Of a stretch of 64,000 bases of DNA, positions 43,193 to 52,128 are shown piece by piece. Positions within the stretch are counted from its first letter, which is position 1, and each line of letters opens with the position of its first letter. Under the pieces are notes generated by a model that worked only from the letters and a program-made list of their open reading frames with translations, made no database searches and was not told where the DNA came from. A program made the position numbers and the translations under genes. This DNA is from CAVORB01 sp963736235 (GTDB taxonomy: Bacteria > Pseudomonadota > Gammaproteobacteria > Chromatiales > Chromatiaceae): positions 1 to 64,000 of the forward strand of contig CAVTOR010000018.1 of the NCBI GenBank assembly GCA_963736235.1. Direction: 5' to 3'.

Positions 43193-43513
43193 TCATTCGG
43201 CTCCCTTCTCGGCCATGCGGCGCAAGACCTCGTAGACGAATTCATGCGTGTACGAATTCTCGCCGCAGTGGGTCAATTCACCATCCGACGTGCGAAACGT
43301 TAAGTACGGGTGGACTTCGGTCCCGTCCACTTCAATCGCCGCCGTGTCGTCAATCGTGCTGGCAACACTGAACGCGATGCTCGCCGTCAGATCCTCCAGC
43401 TTGTTACCGGTCATTCCGGCCTCTTGCAGCTTGACGCGGATGCTCTGTACGAGCTCGCAAATCAGCATCATCTGTTGTTCTTCAAATTGTGTCGAATCGA
43501 GGCTGAGCTGCAT
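43193..43513 (-). CDS. Hypothetical protein, 106 aa
   Basis: ATG 43513 begins MQLSLDSTQFEEQQMMLICE. An N-terminal helical part is followed by HPYLTFRTSDGELTHCGENS and a C-terminal helix FVYEVLRRMAEKGAE. Acidic, cytoplasmic. It is the third gene of a minus-strand series (44471, 44116, 43513) with an FKBP. Function not recognised. Confidence 0.55.
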   Translation of the reverse strand: MQLSLDSTQFEEQQMMLICELVQSIRVKLQEAGMTGNKLEDLTASIAFSVASTIDDTAAIEVDGTEVHPYLTFRTSDGELTHCGENSYTHEFVYEVLRRMAEKGAE

Positions 43514-43606
43514 AGTCAATTACCGTTATTCCTGTCGGCACCTTTACCTGGAGACTCCGGTTCAGACGCCGGCGGAAATCTGGCCCGGGTGTCATTGGCT
43601 CTTTGG

Positions 43607-44116
43607 CTAGAGCGGCACAGGCGTAACGCCGGGAATATCAGGGCGCTTTTCGATCTTTCCTCCGGCCGCCACTTCCGCTTCCGTCGCGCCCCTGACGGTG
43701 AGTATCTCAAGCTCAAAGACGACTTGTCGTCCGCACAAGGGATTGTTCCCATCAATCGTCAACGTCGTCTCGTCCATTCTCGTCACCAGGAAAGTCATTG
43801 TCTTACCCTGGTCGTTCTCCATGACGACGGTGGTGCCGACTTCTCTATATGCCTCTGGCACGTTCTCGATGTAGTCGGTGATGACGAGAGATTCGTCCCT
43901 GGGACCAAACAGCTTGTTGCAGTCCAATTCGACCGAAATCTTATCCCCAGCCGCTTTCCCCTCCAGCTCGGCCATGACCTGCGACGAAAGCACGTCGTTG
44001 ACGCCATGGACATAGCCCAACGGGAACTCCACTGTTGTCAGAACCTGGCCAGTCTTGGTGTCGATGACCTTGTAGGTAAGCTCGACGTACTTGCCGTGTT
44101 GAATTGTGTCTGTCAT
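43607..44116 (-). CDS. SlyD-like FKBP-type peptidyl-prolyl isomerase, second copy
   Basis: 169 residues: KYVELTYKVIDTKTGQVLTT, FPLGYVHGVNDVLSSQVMAE, GDKISVELDCNKLFGPRDES, LTIDGNNPLCGRQVVFELEI. Clearly a paralogue of the protein at 42089, with the same spacing and no metal-binding tail. It starts four bases after the stop of the 44121 gene, hence same operon. Two adjacent copies suggest a duplication followed by inversion of one arm. Confidence 0.8.
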   Translation of the reverse strand: MTDTIQHGKYVELTYKVIDTKTGQVLTTVEFPLGYVHGVNDVLSSQVMAELEGKAAGDKISVELDCNKLFGPRDESLVITDYIENVPEAYREVGTTVVMENDQGKTMTFLVTRMDETTLTIDGNNPLCGRQVVFELEILTVRGATEAEVAAGGKIEKRPDIPGVTPVPL

Positions 44117-44120
44117 ATCC

Positions 44121-44471
44121 CTAGAAAATCGAGGCGGCGAAAATACGGACTTCTCCCTTCTCGTAGCCGAGAACCATTCTTCCCAGCCACTCCCCTTCCT
44201 TCTCCGTGCTGCGCACGCGATAGAGCACGGTCACATGTTGCCCACGCCGAATGAGGCCGAGAAAATCCCGCTCTTCGACCAAATTTCGGGACAGGCCGCT
44301 GTGAGCGAATTGCTTACCGAGTTCAACCTCGTTCAAGCCAAGCAGCAACTCGTACGAGAACTTTCTAATAAATTTGCCGTACTGCCCTTTGTTCGAAAAC
44401 TTAATGAGCTCGTCCCACATTGGGTGAGCGATCTCAAGAATCTCTTCGTCTGACTTATCGATAATGTTCAT
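44121..44471 (-). CDS. Hypothetical protein, 116 aa, in the FKBP operon
   Basis: Begins MNIIDKSDEEILEIAHPMWD, mostly helical at first (ELIKFSNKGQYGKFIRKFSY), then beta strands HVTVLYRVRSTEKEGEWLGR and MVLGYEKGEVRIFAASIF. The layout (helices followed by a three-strand sheet) resembles small nuclear-transport-factor-like or heat-stress proteins, but no family is certain. Co-transcribed with the FKBP gene. Confidence 0.55.
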   Translation of the reverse strand: MNIIDKSDEEILEIAHPMWDELIKFSNKGQYGKFIRKFSYELLLGLNEVELGKQFAHSGLSRNLVEERDFLGLIRRGQHVTVLYRVRSTEKEGEWLGRMVLGYEKGEVRIFAASIF

Positions 44472-44654
44472 GTCGCGTCGCCATATTTAAACGTATTGGA
44501 TTTCGACTAGCGGCGGACTCTTTCTTAATCCGGCGAATTTGAAGCCGTGCAACCAGGTCACTTGACACCAGCCATATTCCCTGGCGTTGCCGTCATCGCA
44601 CATGACGCTCGCTTTTGCGCTGGCCCTGCAAGTGCAGCTTTAACAGCAGCAGAA

Positions 44655-44679
44655 CTGGGGCCCCGGTGTGGGGCCCCAG
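44655..44679 (-). terminator. Strong hairpin after aprA
   Basis: 10-bp palindromic stem CTGGGGCCCC (44655-44664) with GGGGCCCCAG (44670-44679), loop of five, 14 bases after the aprA stop. There is no T-run on the minus strand, so it may act with Rho or as an mRNA stabiliser. Confidence 0.6.
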
Positions 44680-44692
44680 CGTCAACAACTGC

Positions 44693-46576
44693 TTAAGCAG
44701 CCTTGACCTCAGGCTTATCCTCGATCAAGTGGTAGCACGGCGCCTTCTCCATGGTGTATTCGCCGGTCTCGGGGTCACGGCGCGACACCGTCAGCACATG
44801 CCAGTTGTCGTCGTCCACCTTCATCGCGTCACCGCGGTAGTAATACCCCGGCCAGCGCGTTTCCTTACGGAACAGGGTGTGATGCATAACGGACTCGGAT
44901 GTGAGATGGCGATGCTTCAGTTCCCAGGCACGCAGCAACTCATGGATGTTCTCTGCCGCAACCTTTTCCAGGTCCTCTTCCAGGAGCTTGAGCTTTTTCA
45001 GGCCGATGTTCAGCAGCTTCTCGTTGGTCATGTAATTGACCGTGACGCCGCCGCAATACTCGTCCATCAGCTTCTGCAGACGATCCAGGCCCTGACGCGG
45101 GTTGATGTAGTTCGGGTTGACCGAACCGCCGGTGATCTCGTTCCGATAGATCTTGTAGTGCTCCATCGGCTTGTAGACCTCTTCCTTGCGACGATTGATC
45201 TGAGCGTCGGAGACGCGGATTCCCTCGGCCTTACCGTCGTCGATGTACTTGCAGGCGGCCTTGGCCGCAAGCCGGCCTTCGGTGAACGAACCCGACGAGA
45301 ACGCATGGGGGGTACCACCCACCGCGTCACCCGCACCGAACAGACCTTCCACCGTGGTCATCCGGTTGTAGCCCCAGAAATACTCGTCAGGGGATACGTC
45401 CTCGGGACCAGAGCACCAGGCCCCACACCCGGTGGCGTGAGAACCCATGACGTAGGGCTCAGAGGTCGTCAGCTCGGGGTTCTCGTACTTCGGATCGACG
45501 TCCGTCGCTGCCCACAACACGGCCTGGCCGACGGTCATACCCAAGAAGTTGTGCCAGCCGATCTCTTCGAGATGCGGGTCTTGGAAGGCCTCCATCGTCA
45601 CCATGTGGATCGGACCGCGGCCGGCGGCGACCTCGTTGATGAACGCGTGATTCCGCAAGCAGGTGGGAATCGGGCGATGCGAAAGGTGCGACGCCTCGAC
45701 GTCCAGATAGCGCTTGCCGACCATCTCCTCCAGTGCCGGGAACCACTTGGACTCGTACTCCTCGCCCATGCCGTTTTGGGTGTAGGTCTTCAGGTGCAGG
45801 AAGTAGGCCCCGACCGGACCGTAGCCATCCTTGAAGCGAGCGAGAACGATCCTGTTCTCCATCTGGGTCATCTTCGCGCCAGCGCCGATCATCAAGCCAT
45901 AGGCGGAGCCCGATGACCAGGGGGCATACCAGACCCGACCAGCTCCCTCGCCAACCGAACGCGGTTTGAAGATGTTGGACGCGCCACCGGCAGCAACAAC
46001 GACCGTTTTGGATTTAAAGACATGGTAGTTGCCGGTGCGGACATTGAACCCAACGGCACCCGCGACACGGTTCTCCTTGGATTCATCCATCAGGAGATGG
46101 GTCACGCAAACGCGGTTGAAGACCTTGTCGGCGGACTTCTTGGCCGCCTCGGCGACGATTGGCTTGTAAGATTCGCCGTGAATCATGATCTGCCAGCGCC
46201 CCTCGCGCTGGTAGGCGCCAGTCTTCGGGTTGCGCATCAGCGGCAGGCCCCATTCCTCGAACTGGTGCACGGTCGAGTCCACGTGACGGGCCATATCGAA
46301 CAGGAGGTCTTCGCGGACCATGCCCATCAGGTCGATGCGGGCGTAGCGCACGTGGTCTTCCGGATTGTTCTCGCCGAAACGGGTGCCCATGTAGCAGTTG
46401 ATCGCGTACAGACCCTGAGCCACGGCGCCGGAACGATCGATGTTAGCCTTCTCGGCGACAACAATCTTCTTGTCTTTGCCCCAGTAGCGGGCCTCGAACG
46501 CCGCGCCAGTTCCGCCTAAGCCTGCGCCGCACACCAGGATGTCGATACCATCCTCAACGATTGTCTTGTAAGCCAT
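44693..46576 (-). CDS. aprA: Adenylylsulfate (APS) reductase, alpha subunit
   Basis: 627 residues, as expected for dissimilatory AprA. The FAD-binding Rossmann start is ILVCGAGLGGTGAAFEARYW (residues about 12-31). Conserved active-site regions include RSGAVAQGLYAINCYMGTRF, MIHGESYKPIVAEAAK, VVAAGGASNIFKPR, and PYVMGSHATGCGAWCSGPED, which lies over the FAD. It catalyses reversible APS reduction; in sulfur oxidisers it runs in reverse, forming APS from sulfite and AMP. The start overlaps the aprB stop by one base (TGATG), so the two subunits are translationally coupled. Order aprM-aprB-aprA. Confidence 0.97.
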   Translation of the reverse strand: MAYKTIVEDGIDILVCGAGLGGTGAAFEARYWGKDKKIVVAEKANIDRSGAVAQGLYAINCYMGTRFGENNPEDHVRYARIDLMGMVREDLLFDMARHVDSTVHQFEEWGLPLMRNPKTGAYQREGRWQIMIHGESYKPIVAEAAKKSADKVFNRVCVTHLLMDESKENRVAGAVGFNVRTGNYHVFKSKTVVVAAGGASNIFKPRSVGEGAGRVWYAPWSSGSAYGLMIGAGAKMTQMENRIVLARFKDGYGPVGAYFLHLKTYTQNGMGEEYESKWFPALEEMVGKRYLDVEASHLSHRPIPTCLRNHAFINEVAAGRGPIHMVTMEAFQDPHLEEIGWHNFLGMTVGQAVLWAATDVDPKYENPELTTSEPYVMGSHATGCGAWCSGPEDVSPDEYFWGYNRMTTVEGLFGAGDAVGGTPHAFSSGSFTEGRLAAKAACKYIDDGKAEGIRVSDAQINRRKEEVYKPMEHYKIYRNEITGGSVNPNYINPRQGLDRLQKLMDEYCGGVTVNYMTNEKLLNIGLKKLKLLEEDLEKVAAENIHELLRAWELKHRHLTSESVMHHTLFRKETRWPGYYYRGDAMKVDDDNWHVLTVSRRDPETGEYTMEKAPCYHLIEDKPEVKAA

Positions 46577-47061
46577 CAGTAACCCTCCACCCCAGAAACC
46601 ATCTTCAGACCATTGGACTTGAGCGTGTGTAGGTCGCCCTCGTCAAAACGTATGTATTTCGGCTCGTTGAACAGCAGTTCGCTATCGCGCATATCCTGGC
46701 CGGGAGCGGGCTGGTCGGCGAGCTGCGGAATGTGCTTGCCCCAAGGCTTCGTCGTGATCGGTGCCAGGAGATTCATGTCCTTCTCGCCGTTGCGGAAGAT
46801 GATCCTCCAAGCGATGACCCCTTTCTCTTCATCGCGACGAACCCGAACCGAGTGGCCAAGCGGAGCGAAATCCGCGTAGCCCCGGACGTCGATCGCATTG
46901 TGCGGGCAGGCCTTCACGCAGGAGTAGCATTCCCAGCACATGTTGGGCTCGATGTTGTAAGCACGGCGGACGACCGGATCGATGTGCATGATGTCCGAGG
47001 GGCAGATGTCAACACACTGGCCGCAACCGTCACAACGTGTCATGTAGACGAAAGTTGGCAT
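46576..47061 (-). CDS. aprB: APS reductase, beta (iron-sulfur) subunit
   Basis: 161 residues. Two 4Fe-4S motifs: CDGCGQCVDICPSDIMHIDP and CWECYSCVKACPHNAIDVRG, which carry electrons between AprA and the membrane. The last third (LAPITTKPWGKHIPQLADQP) wraps around AprA in known structures. It lies 39 bases after aprM with its own GGAACC-like region and overlaps aprA by one base. Confidence 0.97.
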   Translation of the reverse strand: MPTFVYMTRCDGCGQCVDICPSDIMHIDPVVRRAYNIEPNMCWECYSCVKACPHNAIDVRGYADFAPLGHSVRVRRDEEKGVIAWRIIFRNGEKDMNLLAPITTKPWGKHIPQLADQPAPGQDMRDSELLFNEPKYIRFDEGDLHTLKSNGLKMVSGVEGY

Positions 47062-47100
47062 TTTTGGTTCCTCTTCGTGACTTGAGTGATCGTTTCCGGA

Positions 47101-47964
47101 TCAGTAGTGGGACGGAGCTTCTCGCTTGATGCCGAGCCCCATGTTCGGTGGGTTGTCGCCCATGTACTCCGGAATGTCCGGGTAGCGCTCTTTGCACTCG
47201 GCGCTGGACAGCTCGGGGATCTCGGGCAGCTTGTCGCGAGAGCCGTCCGCAACCGCCACCTTCTTCTGGAACGCAGCCGCGGGCTTGAAGAACATGTGTG
47301 CGAACTTCGACCACAGGATGGTGCTGAACAGCGTGGTGGACGCGGCGATGAAGACAACAAACGCGATGATGGTCAGCGCGGAAGTGGCGCCGGCGGCCGC
47401 CTGAAGGATGGACCAGATCAGCGCGAAGGTCGCCATCAACAGGAGCGAGACAATGAACAGGTCGGACTGGTGCACATTGTGCCAGGCGTTACCCTCGGAG
47501 CGCACATCAACGCGGATCTTGAACCAGAACCAGTAGCCGCCGATGCACATCGACAGCGCACCTAGGTGCCACAGCACGGGCGCCACACCCGGGCCCTCGC
47601 CTTCGGCAACGGGAAGGCCGAAAATCAGAATGGCCGTGGTGACCACGAAAAAAATGAAGCCATACATCGTGAACAGGTGAGAGATACGACGATCGCGATT
47701 CTGGAACTCGCTAGAGGTCAGGATCTCGCCCGTCAGCGTGCTCACGGCGATGCCGAGCTTCTCTCCGCCGCCAACGTCACGCTTGGCGATCTTCTTCAGC
47801 GACTGCCCCTTCTCAAAGAAGTATCGGGCACTCTTTTTATGCACGACGTCGAGCAACGTGCCGCCGATGACCAGAAGAAACATCAGGATGACGTACGCCT
47901 GCATGACGCCTGGGTCAAGCGAAAGGTTCGCGGACAAAACTGCGAAGGGGTTACTTTCGATCAT
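47101..47964 (-). CDS. aprM: AprM, membrane anchor/electron-transfer subunit of APS reductase
   Basis: 287 residues from ATG 47964 (GGAG nine bases upstream). About five membrane helices: VMQAYVILMFLLVIGGTLLD, YGFIFFVVTTAILIFGLPVA, LWHLGALSMCIGGYWFWFKI, DLFIVSLLLMATFALIWSIL, TIIAFVVFIAASTTLFSTIL. The first cytosolic loop (KKSARYFFEKGQSLKKIAKR) is basic. The gene order aprM-aprB-aprA is the one known from Allochromatium and other purple sulfur bacteria; AprM replaces the QmoABC complex of sulfate reducers. The acidic C-terminal tail (SSAECKERYPDIPEYMGDNP) is on the outside of the last helix. Confidence 0.9.
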   Translation of the reverse strand: MIESNPFAVLSANLSLDPGVMQAYVILMFLLVIGGTLLDVVHKKSARYFFEKGQSLKKIAKRDVGGGEKLGIAVSTLTGEILTSSEFQNRDRRISHLFTMYGFIFFVVTTAILIFGLPVAEGEGPGVAPVLWHLGALSMCIGGYWFWFKIRVDVRSEGNAWHNVHQSDLFIVSLLLMATFALIWSILQAAAGATSALTIIAFVVFIAASTTLFSTILWSKFAHMFFKPAAAFQKKVAVADGSRDKLPEIPELSSAECKERYPDIPEYMGDNPPNMGLGIKREAPSHY

Positions 47965-48445
47965 TAGATGATGACTCCACAAAGGATGTTAACCTCGGCT
48001 ACCTCGAGGAAACGGGGACCCGATCCGTCTCGGCATCAGGTCGTCCGGTCATGCCGAAGGAACGGATATCCAACCGCCCCACTGGGAATTTGGCACCTCT
48101 GCGGCGCCAGCCTGCGGCACTGGTACCAAAGGATAAACGTTTTAGTACCTTCTGTGTTACTCATATGTCTTCGGGATGCATAGCGACTACTTATGGGCTT
48201 GGCGTGAAGCGCAAGAGCGCATTAGCGCTTGTTTGTCAGAGGAGTTGGGGGTTGCTCGCGCTCAGCCGCCCAGCGCCTCGCTTCGACCGCGCCGTAGCCG
48301 AAAAATTCGCCCGGGGATACCTGCGACCCCTATGCCCCCATACAATCTGCTCTGCGCGCAACCGTTGGGTTGACGATGTAGCAGTGTTTTGCGCGCCTTG
48401 CCGATGCCGCCATAGCGCACCGTAGAGAGGTCAGAGGCAACCGCA
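47965..48445. other. 481-base stretch upstream of aprMBA, no gene recognised
   Basis: It holds the promoter of the apr operon and the 3' end region of the next gene on the same strand. No hairpin or ORF with a ribosome site could be supported. The GAAGGAACGGATA-type sequence near 48055 is in the wrong orientation for a start. Confidence 0.4.
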
Positions 48446-49330
48446 TCACTGGTACAGAACACCATCCCGACGCCCCATCGCATACGCCGTCTCCCCTGCC
48501 GCCATCCGAAGCCGAGCTTCGATCCGGATCTTATCCATGACATTGTTATCGGCGACTTCCGGATAAAGCGGATAGAAGCGCGCCACGTCCAGCGTGTTCG
48601 CCGTTGCCGCCAACTCCATCCTACGCCGCTCCTCCAGACTCACTCCGTGCAACATCAACAAACGGGGGGCTTGGCGACGCAGATAACGTTGGCAGAGATC
48701 CTGGTTCTCTGCGCTTTCCCAGTCCTCCCGTATCAAGAAAGGTGGGAAATCCTCAGTCTCGTTGTACCTCCGGGTGAACCATCGCGCTCGCGGTTTGGTA
48801 CCTGCACGCTCGGCGACACATCTTTCCAACCGGTAGTTCACAGGCCCATATGATCGGCGACGCTCAGCCTCGCTCGTTTCGATCGGCATCACAGCGGCCG
48901 GGAGCGCAGCCCACTCAACGAGTTTCGGAAATGACGCCATCGCCGAGGCGTCGACGCAAGAGAAAATCAAGGCGAGGGGCGAATTGTCTTTAGGATCAAG
49001 GAGCCAGTACTCATACCGATCGGCCGCTTCGAACGGGAGTCGGGCTTCAAGCAAAAACTTCGCCAACTCGAGGATGCGTTGGTCCACTTGACCATCTTCC
49101 GTAACGGGGTTTTCGATCACCCGTTGGAGATCGCGATGCCTGATGTGGGCCGCCCGCGTGAAGCGGCCCTGCCTCCGACCAGCGCTTGCGCCGCCGCGAC
49201 TGTCTGCATAGACAAACTGAAACTCCCACAAATCACCATCCATCGAAAGCGCTCGCGTATGGTCGGATTCAGCGATTTGTACTTGAGCTGAGTACGGCTG
49301 CAAGACACGTTGAGAGTAAGCTTTAATCAT
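48446..49330 (-). CDS. Hypothetical protein, 294 aa
   Basis: MIKAYSQRVLQPYSAQVQIA at the start; acidic to neutral, cytoplasmic, no signal peptide. Readable features: WEFQFVYADSRGG, LELAKFLLEARLPFEAADRY, EYWLLDPKDNSPLALIFSCV, RPLLMLHGVSLEERRRMELA-like helices near the C-terminus. It looks like a full-length, well-maintained protein with alternating strands and helices. The family is not recognised. The gene is next to aprMBA with a 480-base gap, so it is probably independent. Confidence 0.6.
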   Translation of the reverse strand: MIKAYSQRVLQPYSAQVQIAESDHTRALSMDGDLWEFQFVYADSRGGASAGRRQGRFTRAAHIRHRDLQRVIENPVTEDGQVDQRILELAKFLLEARLPFEAADRYEYWLLDPKDNSPLALIFSCVDASAMASFPKLVEWAALPAAVMPIETSEAERRRSYGPVNYRLERCVAERAGTKPRARWFTRRYNETEDFPPFLIREDWESAENQDLCQRYLRRQAPRLLMLHGVSLEERRRMELAATANTLDVARFYPLYPEVADNNVMDKIRIEARLRMAAGETAYAMGRRDGVLYQ

Positions 49331-49580
49331 CTACCTCAGGTTGCGGTGCTACAACAGGCTACAGGGAGAGGAAAACGGTCGCTGCGGCACGCCTAGAGCC
49401 GATGGCGGCCGTGCTGCGTCCTGTGACGGGCAAAGTTAAGCCATTGCTTGGATTTTGCTACCGTACGAATGTTGTGCATATCCGCCCGCGCCCCCGAAGG
49501 AAATGTCTACCGGGGCGGAAATCAACGCGCACCTGGGAGTCCGTGGGCGGCCAGACTTCAGGCTAGCGACAGCTGTGGGG

Positions 49581-49832
49581 TCAAGGCTTCGCTGCAAGGC
49601 TCGCGGAGGCGAGCCCTGCTGCGGCCAGTTGCTCCGTCCAGGCGGACCGCGCCGGCAAGAGCAGATGGTCGCGCTGGCCAACCCAGGCGCTCGGTGGCGC
49701 CTGGATCACGGCCTGTACTTCCTCGGTGGAGAGGTAGCCGAACATGGGGCGTTCCAAGCGCTTCACGGGGATGCCGGGCGCGCGTTCCATAACCTGCAGC
49801 GACGCCACCTCAACCGACTTCTTCTCACTCAT
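49581..49832 (-). pseudogene. Tyrosine recombinase (XerC/D-like integrase) remnant
   Basis: The minus frame VMERAPGIPVKRLERPMFGY, LSTEEVQAVIQAPPSAWVGQ, RDHLLL matches the start of the catalytic domain of site-specific integrases: L-T/S-x-E-E-v-x-A-I/L-x-A-P, then R-D-x-x-L-L. The Arg/His/Tyr catalytic residues are missing. Start MSEKKSVEVAS may belong to the fragment by chance. Confidence 0.5.
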
Positions 49833-49874
49833 TGCAGGCTCCTATCTTTCAGACTCGGATTGTCCCCAATTCCG

Positions 49875-50160
49875 TGTCCAAAAAAACCGGAGCCGCCCCA
49901 AGTACAAGACCGGCGATGCCAAAGGTCAGTATGCCAACAGCGATTACTACCAAATGCTGGCTTACTGCACCGCACTGGAAGTCCCGCGCGCTTGGCTCGT
50001 GTATGCGCGCGGTGGGTCCGGGCGGGTTAGGCGGATCGTCAACACCGGGATCTCCGTCATCGAGTACTCGCTGCTGGACCTGATCTCCGATCCCCGAGCC
50101 CTGCTCGCGCGGATCGACACCCTAGCTAGGGGCGCTTGGCGCACCATCGAGCGGACTTGA
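49875..50160 (+). pseudogene. McrC-like (McrBC 5-methylcytosine restriction) C-terminal remnant
   Basis: The frame KYKTGDAKGQYANSDYYQML, AYCTALEVPRAWLVYARG, then VNTGISVIEYSLLDLISDPR resembles the C-terminal nuclease region of McrC (D-A-K-Y-K ... D-x-Y-Q-M-L-A-Y). The upstream half is absent: before 49880 the sequence becomes the integrase remnant in the opposite direction. This is a broken defence gene. Confidence 0.5.
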
Positions 50161-50190
50161 GCGCAGAATCGTGTCGCCCGTCCCTCCGCC

Positions 50191-50970
50191 CTACTCGATG
50201 ATCACCTTGGCCTTCAGGCTTGCCCGGGTCAGTGCTCGGCGTAGAGGAAGGTCTTCTTTGCCGCGCATGTCCATGTTCATGGCGAAGATCCAGGTCGCGC
50301 CGGGCTTCTCAATGTAGCCGACATACCAGCCGATCTGCGGTGTGGGCCGCGCGGCCCAGCCGGTCTTGGCGCGAAGGCTGTATTCCTCACCTTGCTCCAT
50401 CAGCATCACCTCGCGCAATCCGGCATAGGACGACGCCTTGTAGGGCAAGGTCTGCAGAATCACCTGCCGCAGGAAGGCGAGCTGTTCCTCGGCGCTGATC
50501 GTGAGGGAGCCGTCGAGCCAGAAGGCGGTGGCGTCGAACGTCTCCTGGAGCCTGCCGTAGCCCGCGCGGGCGAGGTGTGCACGATAGCGGTCGCCGCCGA
50601 TCCGCCGGGCCAAGTCCTGGTAGCACCAGACGCAGGAGACCGCGTACGCGCTCTTGATGGTGTGATCCTGGTTCCAGTCGGGGAGATCGTGAACGCGCCC
50701 GTCCCAGCGAATCACCTCATCAAGCCCCGGCAGCGCCCCCTCTTCCAAGGCGATCAGTGTGTTGAAGATCTTAAAGGTCGACGCCGAGGGAAACCGCCGC
50801 CCTGCTCTCGCCTCGTTGTGCACGTAGCTCTGGTTTCCGTCGAGCGTCGCGATGACGATCGTGCCTTCGACGCCGGCATCCGAAAAGAGGGAGGCGATCT
50901 CGGCGTCCTCGGCGTGGCCCTGCGCGGAAAAAACAATCGCAATGAACAGGGTGAGTATCGGTCGCATCAT
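50191..50970 (-). CDS. Class D (OXA-type) beta-lactamase
   Basis: 259 residues with signal peptide (LTLFIAIVFSAQGHAED). Motifs: STFK in PSASTFKIFNTLIALEEG (Ser70/Lys73), SxV in YAVSCVWCYQDLARRI (Ser118), Y-G-x in RAGYGRLQETFDATAFWLDG where the usual YGN is YGR, and KTG in LRAKTGWAARPTPQIGWYVG. W-V/I-G-Y-I/V motif GWYVGYIE follows. The enzyme would be periplasmic and hydrolyse penicillins; the spectrum cannot be judged from sequence. Environmental OXA relatives are common in aquatic Gammaproteobacteria. ATG 50970. Confidence 0.85.
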   Translation of the reverse strand: MMRPILTLFIAIVFSAQGHAEDAEIASLFSDAGVEGTIVIATLDGNQSYVHNEARAGRRFPSASTFKIFNTLIALEEGALPGLDEVIRWDGRVHDLPDWNQDHTIKSAYAVSCVWCYQDLARRIGGDRYRAHLARAGYGRLQETFDATAFWLDGSLTISAEEQLAFLRQVILQTLPYKASSYAGLREVMLMEQGEEYSLRAKTGWAARPTPQIGWYVGYIEKPGATWIFAMNMDMRGKEDLPLRRALTRASLKAKVIIE

Positions 50971-51053
50971 TCAGTTGTCCCTGGAAGTCAGTGCGCCGAT
51001 CAAAGCCCACGACTGTGCTCGGCCACGCCGCCGTTTCGCAAGAGACCTGCGGC

Positions 51054-52076
51054 TCAAACGATCACCGGCTCCGGCTCCAGCAAGACGCCGAACGCCGCCG
51101 CCACCTTTTCCTGCACCTCCCGCGCCAGGGCCAGGATCTCGGCCCCGGTCGCGCCGCCGCAATTGACCAGCACCAGCGCCTGTTTCTCGTAGACGCCGGC
51201 CCGGCCCCGCGTGGCGCCCTTCATGCCCGCCGCTTCGATCAGCCAGCCGGCGGCGAGCTTGACGCTCCCGCCGGGCTGCGGATAACCGACCAGCGACGGG
51301 TACCGCGCGACCAGCGCCTGGTGCTCCTCACGCGAGACGATGGGGTTCTTGAAGAAGCTGCCCGCGTTGCCGATGACCGAGGGATCGGGCAGCTTGCGGC
51401 GCCGGATTGCCACCACGGCGTCGAAGATGGCGCGCGCATCCGGCCGCGCGATGCCCCGCTCATCTAGTTCCCGGGCCAGGTCCACGTAGCCTGCCACCGG
51501 CCGCCACCGCCTGGGCAGCGCAAGCGTCACCGAGAGGATCAGGCGGCGGCCTGCGAGGGTGTGCTTGAACAGGCTGTCGCGATAGCCGAAGGCGCACTCG
51601 GCGGCCGTCATGTGAACGACGCGCTGGGACGCGAAATCCCAGGCCGCCAGTGAGTCGAGGCGCTGGGCCAGTTCCAGGCCGTAAGCGCCGATGTTCTGGA
51701 CCGGCGCGGCGCCGCAATTGCCAGGAATGAGCGCCAGATTCTCGAGCCCTGGACGCCCCATCGCCAGAAGCCGCTCGACGGTCGCGTGCCAGTTCTCACC
51801 GGCGCCGACCTCCAGGTGCCAGGCGCCGCCCACTTCGCCAAGCTCCCGCAATCCCGGGACCGCCACCTTGATCACCAAGCCCTCGAAATCCCTGGTCAGC
51901 AGCAGGTTGCTGCCGCCGCCGAGCACCAACCGCGGCAGCCCGGCGAGCCTGGGATCGGCAGCCAGCGCGGCGAGATCGTCGGCACTGCTCACCTGGCAGA
52001 ACCAGCGCGCCCGCGCCTCGACGCCGAAACTATTCAATCCCCGCAACGGATACTCTTCGTGCAATCTCGCCGGCAT
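51054..52076 (-). CDS. murB: UDP-N-acetylenolpyruvoylglucosamine reductase
   Basis: About 340 residues from ATG 52076. FAD-binding part: LNSFGVEARARWFCQVSSAD, RLVLGGGSNLLLTRDFEGLV, IPGNCGAAPVQNIGAYGLEL (G-A-x-P-V-Q-N-I-G-A-Y-G). Catalytic Ser in IGNAGSFFKNPIVS; C-terminal Glu/Asn in AGVYEKQALVLVNCGGATGA. Performs the second step of UDP-MurNAc formation, a cytoplasmic housekeeping enzyme. Its usual neighbours in other species differ. Confidence 0.95.
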   Translation of the reverse strand: MPARLHEEYPLRGLNSFGVEARARWFCQVSSADDLAALAADPRLAGLPRLVLGGGSNLLLTRDFEGLVIKVAVPGLRELGEVGGAWHLEVGAGENWHATVERLLAMGRPGLENLALIPGNCGAAPVQNIGAYGLELAQRLDSLAAWDFASQRVVHMTAAECAFGYRDSLFKHTLAGRRLILSVTLALPRRWRPVAGYVDLARELDERGIARPDARAIFDAVVAIRRRKLPDPSVIGNAGSFFKNPIVSREEHQALVARYPSLVGYPQPGGSVKLAAGWLIEAAGMKGATRGRAGVYEKQALVLVNCGGATGAEILALAREVQEKVAAAFGVLLEPEPVIV

Positions 52077-52128
52077 TGGCACAACGGGCGTCGGTCGTTA
52101 TTGGAAGGCTTAGGCCGCGCGGTCGCCG

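Noticed and set aside
44615..45916. 433-codon plus-strand frame opposite aprA
   Set aside because: Antisense shadow of aprA caused by high-GC codon structure; no homology pattern.
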